Assembly: GCA_017990305.1 (NCBI GenBank)
Contig: JAGNOB010000107.1
Span: 1 to 6,574, forward strand
Length of the DNA stretch: 6,574 nucleotides
Direction: 5' to 3'
DNA from: Leucobacter sp.
Lineage (GTDB): Bacteria > Actinomycetota > Actinomycetes > Actinomycetales > Microbacteriaceae
Under the pieces are notes generated by a model. That model worked only from the letters and a program-made list of their open reading frames with translations, searched no databases and was not told the DNA's origin. Both the position numbers and the translations under genes were made by a program. Below, piece by piece: positions 1-5,416 of this stretch. Positions within the stretch are counted from its first letter, which is position 1. Every line of letters starts with the position of its first letter.

Positions 1-488
1 TGCTCGGGCTGAAGCCGCAAATCGTCGTCTCCGGTTCTATGGAGCCGACGATCCCGACCGGTTCGCTACTCATGGCGAAAGAGGTCTCGGCGGCCGAGAT
101 CGAGGTTGGCGACGTCGTGACGCTCGACCGACCGAACAATGGCGGCCTCGTCACACACCGCGTGACCTCGGTGGAACAGCAGCACACTAACTGGGAAATC
201 ACGATGCGGGGCGACGCGAACGCGGCAGATGATCCATATCCCTATACGGTGCGCACCGCGGGGAAAATCGTCGCAACAATCCCGGGCGTCGGCTATCTCG
301 CTGGGATGTTCCGCACACCGTTCGGGCTCACCGGTATCGCGGTATTCGCGGTAGCGCTGCTCGTCACGTTCCTGTGGCGTCCCGCCGAGCGCCAGGCCGA
401 GAATCCCGGGGCAAACGAGGCGCCGGATCACGGGGCGCCGGATCACGGGGCGCCGGTCCGCGAGGTTGCCGGCAGCGCCGACCGCTAG
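1..488 (+). CDS. sipW: Signal peptidase I, SipW/ER-type (S26B), 5'-truncated by window edge
   Basis: Membrane serine protease that removes signal peptides from exported proteins. The reading frame is open from base 3, and bases 1-2 belong to a cut codon. The visible protein begins LGLKPQIVVSGSMEPTIPTG, so the ATG at 39 is the Met inside the catalytic SGSMEP box and not the start; the nucleophile Ser is codon 36-38. Numbering from that Met, THRV carries His40, the residue that in the ER/archaeal/SipW branch replaces the Lys of the usual bacterial enzyme. GDANAADD (58-65) is the later conserved acidic box, followed by IPGVGYL (81-87). A membrane helix lies at about 95-113 (FGLTGIAVFAVALLVTFLW) and leads into a charged tail with a short tandem repeat. 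The N-terminal membrane anchor should lie upstream. SipW enzymes often serve TasA/camelysin-like surface proteins, but no substrate gene is visible. The stop codon is interlocked with that of the convergent glpD. The family call is firm; the exact symbol is by analogy. Confidence 0.9.
   Translation, partial: LGLKPQIVVSGSMEPTIPTGSLLMAKEVSAAEIEVGDVVTLDRPNNGGLVTHRVTSVEQQHTNWEITMRGDANAADDPYPYTVRTAGKIVATIPGVGYLAGMFRTPFGLTGIAVFAVALLVTFLWRPAERQAENPGANEAPDHGAPDHGAPVREVAGSADR
421..456 (+). repeat. 15-bp tandem repeat encoding APDHG units in the peptidase tail
   Basis: CGCCGGATCACGGGG occurs twice back to back (421-435 and 436-450) and begins a third time (CGCCGG, 451-456). The length is a multiple of three, so the frame is kept; it encodes APDHG-APDHG-AP in the hydrophilic C-terminal tail after the membrane helix. 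The copies are identical at DNA level, which suggests recent slippage duplication and possible length variation between strains. Confidence 0.85.
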
Positions 489-2062
489 CTCGCCAGCACC
501 TCGTCGAGTACCTTGCGGACCGCTGGCTCGGCCGCGGCAGCGAGCGCAGGGTCGAGTGCGAGCCGGCTGCGGCGCGCGAGCACGTCCTCGACCGAGCGGG
601 CTCCCTCCGCGAGCACTGCGAATGCGACCTCGGCTCCCGTGATACCGGCACCAGGCGCGACCTCTGCTTGAAGCCTCGGATCCGCTGCTGCAAGCTGCGC
701 TACACGGTCTGCCTCCCATCCGTACAGTCGCACGAGCCGCGCGGCGATGCTGCCGTCGGGGTCTTCTCCAGGCCAGTGGAGCGCTCCGCCCGAACCAGAC
801 CCCGGTGACCCGAGGACGGGCACGCGTCTGCTGACCGCAGGGCGCGAACGCGGCTGCTCGCCGAGCCTGCGCAGCGCGGCATCGACGCCGTCCTCAGCCA
901 TCTGCCGGTAGACGGTGAGTTTGCCACCCGTGACCGTGATCGGCTGGCCAGGTGTATCGATGATGAGGTGCCGCCGAGACGACGACGCGGAGTCCGCACC
1001 GCCACCGACGAGCGGCCTGAGACCGGAGAAGGCGCTGAGGATATCGCCGCGGGTGAGCGTGACGTCGAGCGATGCGTTCGCGATGCTCAGTAGGAAGTCG
1101 ATGTCTGCTTCGGGGACACCCGGGTCGTAGCCGTCGGCCCCCGGGGCAGCCTCGTCGGTGAGCCCGAGGTAGCTCAGGCCGTTCGCCTGCGGGAGCACGA
1201 ACACGTAGCGGCCGAAGTGCCCCGGTACGGGCGCCGTCATCACAGCCCGGGGGTGCCCGAACAACGCCGAGGGGAACACGAGGTGTGTGCCCCGGCTTGG
1301 GCTCAGCGGCAGCCCGGGGGCGAACTCGTCTGCCCACACCCCTGCCGCGTTCACGATCGTCCGTGCCCGCACGCGCAGCTCCTTGCCTGAGCCGTCGTCG
1401 ATCCACGCCTCACGATCTGTCGCTCGAAGCACCCGTGCGCCCGTCACGATGTGGGCGCCGTGTTTCGCGGCCGTTCTGGTGAGGGCAACGACAAGCCGCG
1501 TATCGTCTTCGACGGCGCCGTCCCAATACACGAGCCCACCACGCAGCCCGCGCTCGCGCAGCTTGGGTGCCAGGAGTCTCGCAGCGCGTGCGTCGACGCG
1601 TCGCGGGCGGGGGAGCACAGTCGCGGGGAGCCTGCTCATGGCGCGCAACACGTCGGCGAGGCGGATCCCGATCTCGGTGAGCGTGTCCTCGAGCCTGCCG
1701 CGGATCCCGCCATCCCGGAACTTGGGCACGAGGAACGCGCGCGACTGCACGAGGTGCGGTGCGATCCTGCGCAGCAGGGCCTCGCGTTCCACCGCAGACT
1801 CCCAGGCGAGTGCGACGTCGCCCTTCGCGAGGTAACGCAGTCCGCCGTGCACGAGCTTTGAGCTGTAGCCGCTCGTGCCGCTTGCGAGGTCTCGTGCCTC
1901 AACGAGTGCGACCGACAGCCCGCGGGTGACCGCGTCGAGCGCGACGCCGGCGCCGGTGATGCCGCCGCCGATGACGAGCACATCGACTTCGTGCTCGGTG
2001 ATGTGTGCGAGCGCACGGGTGCGGCTCGCAGCGTTCAGGTCTCCTGGTCGTGCGTCGAGCAT
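485..2062 (-). CDS. glpD: FAD-dependent glycerol-3-phosphate dehydrogenase (GlpD type), 525 aa
   Basis: Oxidises sn-glycerol 3-phosphate to dihydroxyacetone phosphate, passing electrons through FAD, normally to membrane quinone. The dinucleotide fold starts with VDVLVIGGGITGAG (GGGITGAG at 32-39). The signature SGTSGYSSKLVHGGLRYL (61-78) follows, then RGTHLVF (257-263), GLTDE (300-304), FSGLRPL (345-351) and TGGKLTVYRQMAED (378-391), with the usual C-terminal domain from about 395. Aligned by memory with E. coli GlpD, active-site residues Arg54, His233, Arg317 and Lys354 correspond to Arg76, His260, Arg349 and Lys381, all present. Length is normal (E. coli about 500 aa). The start is the ATG at 2062-2060, with GGGAG four bases upstream and no better in-frame alternative. 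The gene lies 41 bp downstream of tetR on the same strand and is probably co-transcribed with it. It faces the signal peptidase gene with overlapping stop codons. An L-alpha-glycerophosphate oxidase (peroxide-forming) is a less likely alternative. Family assignment is very secure. Confidence 0.95.
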   Translation of the reverse strand: MLDARPGDLNAASRTRALAHITEHEVDVLVIGGGITGAGVALDAVTRGLSVALVEARDLASGTSGYSSKLVHGGLRYLAKGDVALAWESAVEREALLRRIAPHLVQSRAFLVPKFRDGGIRGRLEDTLTEIGIRLADVLRAMSRLPATVLPRPRRVDARAARLLAPKLRERGLRGGLVYWDGAVEDDTRLVVALTRTAAKHGAHIVTGARVLRATDREAWIDDGSGKELRVRARTIVNAAGVWADEFAPGLPLSPSRGTHLVFPSALFGHPRAVMTAPVPGHFGRYVFVLPQANGLSYLGLTDEAAPGADGYDPGVPEADIDFLLSIANASLDVTLTRGDILSAFSGLRPLVGGGADSASSSRRHLIIDTPGQPITVTGGKLTVYRQMAEDGVDAALRRLGEQPRSRPAVSRRVPVLGSPGSGSGGALHWPGEDPDGSIAARLVRLYGWEADRVAQLAAADPRLQAEVAPGAGITGAEVAFAVLAEGARSVEDVLARRSRLALDPALAAAAEPAVRKVLDEVLAS

Positions 2063-2066
2063 GCCG

Positions 2067-2071
2067 CTCCC
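2067..2071 (-). promoter_or_regulatory. Ribosome binding site of glpD
   Basis: GGGAG on the minus strand lies four bases before the glpD ATG. The spacing is slightly short but usable. It contrasts with tetR and the AGPS-like gene, which have no such site. Confidence 0.45.
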
Positions 2072-2076
2072 GTTCT

Positions 2077-2097
2077 GGGCTGGCGCTGTGCCTGCCC
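2077..2097 (-). other. Imperfect hairpin between tetR and glpD
   Basis: On the minus strand GGGCAGGC, loop ACAGC, GCCAGCCC can fold with four plus three GC pairs around one A-A mismatch. It fills much of the 41-bp tetR-glpD gap and ends just before the glpD ribosome binding site. It has no T tract. It could lower glpD expression or mark an mRNA processing point, or it may be chance in GC-rich DNA. Confidence 0.3.
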
Positions 2098-2103
2098 TAT
2101 CGT

Positions 2104-2769
2104 CTAGGTGTGAGTAGCCTCGCTCGGGGTCAGCGCCGTGTCTGGCAGTGACTCGTCGAGGAGCATGGAACCGAGCGGCCGCGCACCAAGCGCCGCGGCG
2201 ATCGTGTCGGTGAGTTCTGTGCAGGCGCGCCGGAAATCGGCTGTCGAGTGCATGAGCGGTGCCCCCAGAGCGACCCCGCGGACGAGTAGGAGTAGCGTCA
2301 GCGCGGACGGCGCGTGCTCGGGCACGGACCCGTCTGCGCGCCCCTCGGCTGCGAGCTCCTCAATAGCCGCGAGTACGATCTCCTGGCTGCGCCCGAGACG
2401 CCCGCTCAGGTACGGTTCGACGAGCTCGGGCTGGTGCTCCATCACTGAGGCAATGAGCTCGGACTCGACGAAGACGCGCGCGCCCGCGCCCAAGAAAAGG
2501 GCGAGCCTGGCAGCCCCGTCAGTGTCGGGGAGGCTCGCGCGCAGCTGGGTGACGGCCCGCGAAAACTCGCGAGTGAGCGCGAGCAGGATCGCGTTGTCCA
2601 TGCTGCCCATCGCCCGATACAGCGTCATGCGTGAGATGCCTGCCGAGTCTGCGACGTCCTGCGCGGTGAGCTTGCGCGGTCCGTAGCGCCTGAGGCCCTC
2701 GGAAACGGCGTCGAGGATGGCCTCATCGCGTGCCGCGATCGAATTGGCCCTGTGACGATGTGCTTCCAT
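2104..2769 (-). CDS. TetR-family transcriptional regulator, 221 aa
   Basis: One-component repressor family: an N-terminal helix-turn-helix binds DNA and a C-terminal all-helical domain binds a small ligand and dimerises. The DNA-binding part covers about residues 14-66 (DEAILDAVSEGLRRYG, then LTAQDVADSAGISRMTLYRAMGSMD in two pieces, 34-58), with the typical hydrophobic AILDA start, GISRMTLYR recognition helix and following M-D-N turn. Residues 70-195 are helical and hydrophobic with no motif that names a ligand. Length is normal for the family. The start is fixed: ATG 2769-2767 is preceded two codons upstream by an in-frame TGA (2775-2773), and no alternative start follows nearby. There is no Shine-Dalgarno sequence, but a TANNNT hexamer seven bases upstream suggests a leaderless message. 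It is divergent from the AGPS-like gene across 17 bp and upstream of glpD, so it probably controls both and itself. Repressor or activator role and ligand are unknown; a fatty-acyl or lipid-phosphate ligand would fit the neighbours. Confidence 0.92.
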   Translation of the reverse strand: MEAHRHRANSIAARDEAILDAVSEGLRRYGPRKLTAQDVADSAGISRMTLYRAMGSMDNAILLALTREFSRAVTQLRASLPDTDGAARLALFLGAGARVFVESELIASVMEHQPELVEPYLSGRLGRSQEIVLAAIEELAAEGRADGSVPEHAPSALTLLLLVRGVALGAPLMHSTADFRRACTELTDTIAAALGARPLGSMLLDESLPDTALTPSEATHT

Positions 2770-2782
2770 GTGTCACACTGTA
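2770..2782 (-). promoter_or_regulatory. Leaderless promoter of tetR (-10 element TACAGT)
   Basis: The minus strand reads TACAGT (2782-2777), then seven bases GTGACAC, then the tetR ATG. TANNNT placed six to seven bases before the start codon is the usual mark of leaderless transcription in actinobacteria, and tetR has no ribosome binding site. I see no good -35 at the expected place (about 2800-2805), which is common for such promoters. The plus strand has only a weak counterpart for the AGPS-like gene: CACTGT (2775-2780), six bases before its ATG, with GTGACG (2752-2757) 17 bp further up. Confidence 0.5.
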
Positions 2783-2784
2783 AC
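2770..2784. promoter_or_regulatory. Candidate TetR operator in the divergent 17-bp gap
   Basis: GTGTCACACTGTAAC holds an imperfect dyad of form GTnnCAnnnTGnnAC centred on 2777, and within it a perfect 9-bp inverted repeat GTGTCACAC (2770-2778). TetR proteins typically bind short dyads in the gap next to their own gene. This one overlaps the -10 positions for both directions, so binding would block both. The assignment rests on position and symmetry only. Confidence 0.5.
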
Positions 2785-2786
2785 GT

Positions 2787-4460
2787 ATGGCTGCTGATAT
2801 TACCGAGAGCGTTCCCGTATCACCCTGGTGGGGCTGGGCGCCCGCCACTCCGGGCGGCGTGCTGCCCGAAGGGGCCCGCAAAGTGCTCGGCGAGCGCCTC
2901 GGCATCGACCCCAACGCCCAGGTCTCGGGCCCGCCTCCCGAAGTCACCGCGGCCGACCTCCCCGACTCCACGCTCACCGACAGCGCACTTGGTGCACTCG
3001 CTGGTGCCGCAGCGACGGGAACAGTCTCGCAAGATCCGGCAGACCGCATGCACCACGCGGCAGGCAAACACACGCCCGATCTCATCCGGCAGCGCGAGTC
3101 GAGGCCACTGGCGGTTCCCGACGCGGTCGTGAGCGTCGGCGCCACCTCCGAGATCCGCGACGTTCTCGCGGCCTGCCTCGCGCACGATATCGCGGTCGTG
3201 CCGTTCGGCGGCGGGTCGAGCGTGGTGGGGGGAGTCACCCCGCTCCGCGGCGGTCACGTCTCGGTCATTGCACTCGACCTCACCAGACTCAACGCGCTCA
3301 TCGAGCTCAACGAGACAGATCGAACAGCGACCTTCGAACCCGGCATCCGCGGGCCTGAGATCGAACACGCGCTCGCCGCCCGCGGCTTCACGCTCGGCCA
3401 CATCCCACAATCACACCAGCAGGCCACCCTCGGTGGCTACGCGGCGACCCGCTCAGCAGGCCAGGCCTCGACCGGCTACGGCGCGATCGCCGAGCTCATC
3501 ACCGGGATCACCCTCGAGACCCCGAGCGGCCCGCTCGTGCTCGGCGGCCGCGCACCCGCATCGGCCGCCGGCCCAGACCTCAAACACCTCGTCATCGGTA
3601 GCGAAGGCACCATTGGTGTCATCACCGAAGTGACGGTAGCCATCAGCCGCCGCGTCACCGAAAAGACCTACGGCGCCTGGGCATTCCCCTCGTTCGACGC
3701 TGGCGCCGCGGCGATTCGCGCCCTCGCACAAGACGGCGCGAAGGGCGACCTGCCCGACGTCTGCCGCCTGAGCGACGAGGAAGAAACAGAACTCACCCTC
3801 GCGCAGAGCGACGGCGCCCCCGTGCGCCTGCTCCGCCGCTGGCTATCCTCTCGCGGAATCGACACCCCAGCCCTACTGCTCGGCGTCTGGGAAGGCACCG
3901 ACGCAGACACGAAGCGACGGCACAAACGCGCCGCGAAGATCCTCAAGGCACACGGAGCCGTCTCCGCGACGACCTCGCCCGCGCAGGCATGGGATCGCGG
4001 CCGCTTCAGCTCGCCCCGTCTGCGCGACGAACTCCTCACCATCGGCGTCATGGTCGACACCCTCGAGACCGCTGCCACCTGGACGAATCTCGCCGCAACG
4101 CACACCGCGGTCGCTGAGGTCATCCGCGCGGCCCTCGCCGGCGGCCCAGGCGGGAACGAAGCCAAGCCGGCAGCCGTGCAGGGACACATCTCCCACGTCT
4201 ACCGCGACGGCGCGTCCCTGTACTACACGTTTATCGCCGCCGCCGAAGACGACATGGTCGCGCAGTACGAGCGGGTAAAAGCCGCCGCAAACGCGGCGAT
4301 ACTCGCCCAAGGCGCGACCATCACCCACCACCACGCGGTCGGCACTGAGCACGCCGCCATGCTCCCCGAGGAGATCGGCGAGCTCGGTGTGCGGGTGCTC
4401 CGTGCGGTGAAGCAGGAACTCGACCCGGCGGGCATCATGAATCCGGGCAAACTCGTCTAG
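2787..4460 (+). CDS. FAD-binding oxidase/transferase, alkyl-DHAP synthase (AGPS)-like, 557 aa
   Basis: Member of the vanillyl-alcohol-oxidase flavoprotein family and close in motifs to alkyldihydroxyacetonephosphate synthase, which replaces the acyl chain of 1-acyl-DHAP with a fatty alcohol to form the ether bond. Order: substrate-side N-terminus WWGW (14-17); FAD-binding PP loop PFGGGSSVVGG (139-149); GHIPQS (204-209) and LGGYAATRSAGQ (215-226), matching the GHEPDS / VGGW.STRASG stretch of AGPS; GSEGTIGVITE (271-281); C-terminal cap with YGAWAFPSF (295-303), CRLSDEE (326-332), RLRDEL (411-416), ETAATW (427-432), HISHVYRDGASLYYTF (467-482), HHHAVG (514-519) and NPGK (552-555). Arg327, Arg413, Tyr479 or Tyr480 and the three His at 514-516 fall where AGPS has catalytic residues Arg419, Arg515, Tyr578 and its HHH loop, aligned by eye. 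The AGPS Cys near the Tyr appears to be Ser477. The start is fixed by an in-frame TAA at 2781-2783; there is no ribosome binding site. A 2-hydroxyacid oxidase role is the main alternative. Family is secure; AGPS chemistry is inferred. Confidence 0.9.
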   Translation: MAADITESVPVSPWWGWAPATPGGVLPEGARKVLGERLGIDPNAQVSGPPPEVTAADLPDSTLTDSALGALAGAAATGTVSQDPADRMHHAAGKHTPDLIRQRESRPLAVPDAVVSVGATSEIRDVLAACLAHDIAVVPFGGGSSVVGGVTPLRGGHVSVIALDLTRLNALIELNETDRTATFEPGIRGPEIEHALAARGFTLGHIPQSHQQATLGGYAATRSAGQASTGYGAIAELITGITLETPSGPLVLGGRAPASAAGPDLKHLVIGSEGTIGVITEVTVAISRRVTEKTYGAWAFPSFDAGAAAIRALAQDGAKGDLPDVCRLSDEEETELTLAQSDGAPVRLLRRWLSSRGIDTPALLLGVWEGTDADTKRRHKRAAKILKAHGAVSATTSPAQAWDRGRFSSPRLRDELLTIGVMVDTLETAATWTNLAATHTAVAEVIRAALAGGPGGNEAKPAAVQGHISHVYRDGASLYYTFIAAAEDDMVAQYERVKAAANAAILAQGATITHHHAVGTEHAAMLPEEIGELGVRVLRAVKQELDPAGIMNPGKLV

Positions 4461-4477
4461 CTCGCGACCTGCGCGAG
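4461..4477 (+). other. Hairpin directly after the AGPS-like stop codon
   Basis: CTCGCG (4461-4466), loop ACCTG, CGCGAG (4472-4477) is a perfect six-pair GC-rich stem starting on the base after the TAG. It lacks a T tract. Its right arm overlaps GAGAGA (4475-4480), the only ribosome-binding-like sequence before the SDR gene, so folding would hide that site. It may be a weak terminator or a translational brake, or chance. Confidence 0.4.
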
Positions 4478-4480
4478 AGA

Positions 4481-4492
4481 TAGTGTGTGGAA
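4481..4492 (+). promoter_or_regulatory. Possible internal leaderless promoter for the SDR gene
   Basis: TAGTGT (4481-4486) fits TANNNT and is followed by six bases (GTGGAA) and then ATG at 4493. This is the same spacing logic as at tetR. If used, the SDR would start at ATG 4493 rather than GTG 4487 and could be made independently of the gene before it. A single hexamer match is weak evidence. Confidence 0.3.
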
Positions 4493-5359
4493 ATGGCAAC
4501 GAAGTCAAACCCCCAGTCAGTCATCCCAGGAGCCACCGTGCTCATCACCGGGGCCGCCCGCGGCATGGGCGAACTCTATGCGCGCCGCGCAGCACGAGAG
4601 GGCGCACGCGCGATTGCCCTCTGGGACATGGACGCGGAGCGAGCAGAGGCGCTCGCCGCAGAGCTCAGTCGCGGCGCGGGTAAGCGTGGTGGACCAGGGC
4701 CCGACGTACGCGCCTTTATCGTCGATGTCTCCGACCGCGAGGCTGTGCGCGACGCCGCAGAGCGCACCCGCTCCGAACTCGGTGAGCCCGATATCGTGGT
4801 CAACAACGCCGGCATTGTGCGCGGTGCGCTCTTCTGGGAGCACGACCAAGAGCACGATATCGAGCTCACGATGCGGATCAACGCGCTCGCGCCAATGTGG
4901 ATCTCGCGCGAGTTTCTCCCCGCAATGATCGCGGACCGTTCACGACCGAAGCGGATCCTGAACATCGCCTCGGCCGCAGGCACCCTCGCGAACCCGCGCA
5001 TGAGCGTGTACGCATCCTCGAAGTGGGCGATGATCGGGTGGGCCGAGTCGCTCCGCCTTGAACTTGCGCGCGAGGGCCATGATCACATGGCCGTCACGAC
5101 CTTCTGCCCGAGCTTTATCTCGACGGGCATGTTCGCCGGAGCCCGCGGGCCGCTGCTCACACCCATCATGAAGCCCGAGTACGCAGTGCGTGCGGCGTGG
5201 ACAGGAATGCGTAAGGGAACGCCGCTCGTGCTGCGCCCGTGGACGGTGAAGCTTGCGATGATTGCTCGCGGCATCCTCCCGACCCGGGCGTGGGACGTCG
5301 TCGCAGACAAGGTGTTCAACGTCTACTCGTCGATGGACAAGTTCACGGGGCGCGGATAG
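4487..5359 (+). CDS. Short-chain dehydrogenase/reductase (classical SDR), about 290 aa
   Basis: NAD(P)-dependent oxidoreductase acting on a keto/hydroxyl group. Numbering from GTG 4487: cofactor motif TGAARGMG (21-28), Asp47 at the end of the second strand (suggests NAD(H) rather than NADP(H)), NNAG (106-109), catalytic Asn132, Ser162, and YASSK with Tyr175 and Lys179. The usual PG after the active site is PS here (Pro208-Ser209). The C-terminus has a hydrophobic stretch (about 246-265) and ends SSMDKFTGRG, a tail I associate with SDRs acting on lipids or retinoid-like substrates. This suggests membrane association but proves nothing. Start: GTG 4487 has GAGAGA six bases upstream, while ATG 4493 (MATKSN) fits a leaderless start; both leave all motifs intact. 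It follows the AGPS-like gene by 26 bp on the same strand, so co-transcription is likely. Reduction of acyl- or alkyl-DHAP, as by DHRS7B in eukaryotes, would suit the neighbours but is inference. Family secure, substrate unknown. Confidence 0.92.
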   Translation: MEMATKSNPQSVIPGATVLITGAARGMGELYARRAAREGARAIALWDMDAERAEALAAELSRGAGKRGGPGPDVRAFIVDVSDREAVRDAAERTRSELGEPDIVVNNAGIVRGALFWEHDQEHDIELTMRINALAPMWISREFLPAMIADRSRPKRILNIASAAGTLANPRMSVYASSKWAMIGWAESLRLELAREGHDHMAVTTFCPSFISTGMFAGARGPLLTPIMKPEYAVRAAWTGMRKGTPLVLRPWTVKLAMIARGILPTRAWDVVADKVFNVYSSMDKFTGRG

Positions 5360-5366
5360 CGCTCGC

Positions 5367-5401
5367 GCGCGGCTCCTGTGGCAGCTTGCCCGGAGCCGCG
5401 C
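5367..5401. terminator. Bidirectional terminator-like hairpin between convergent genes
   Basis: GCGCGGCTCC (5367-5376) pairs perfectly with GGAGCCGCGC (5392-5401), ten pairs. The 15-base loop can extend the stem after a small bulge with GGCA (5380-5383) and TGCC (5387-5390). It starts eight bases after the SDR stop and lies between two genes that end facing each other. There is no T tract on either strand, as is common in high-GC actinobacteria. This is the strongest hairpin I saw in the window. Confidence 0.7.
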
Positions 5402-5416
5402 CAAGCCCGCCGCTTG
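5402..5416. terminator. Second short hairpin next to the saccharopine-DH-like stop
   Basis: CAAGC (5402-5406), loop CCGCC, GCTTG (5412-5416) is a perfect five-pair stem. It abuts the larger hairpin on one side and the minus-strand stop codon (5419-5417) on the other. It may help end minus-strand transcription together with the larger hairpin; alone it would be weak. Confidence 0.4.

Noticed and set aside
421..456. Repeat as a CRISPR or mobile-element remnant
   Set aside because: The units are adjacent, 15 bp, in frame within a coding tail, and have no spacers or flanking inverted repeats.
39..488. ATG at 39 as the true start of the signal peptidase
   Set aside because: The frame is open upstream and the codons before it encode IVVSGS, including the catalytic Ser. 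This Met is inside the active-site box.
66..719. Long minus-strand open frame (217 codons) opposite the signal peptidase tail and the glpD end
   Set aside because: Its translation is rich in Arg, Gly, Ala and Cys with no motif, and it lies over two genes with clear family matches. It is a typical shadow frame in GC-rich DNA.
2787..4460. Frameshift in the flavoprotein, as suggested by the split mycobacterial annotation
   Set aside because: One frame runs from WWGW through the FAD loop to HHHAVG and NPGK with no break, and its length fits a whole enzyme.
3873..4508. Minus-strand open frame of 211 codons antisense to the 3' half of the AGPS-like gene
   Set aside because: No recognisable domain or start signal, and the opposite strand carries the conserved cap-domain motifs.
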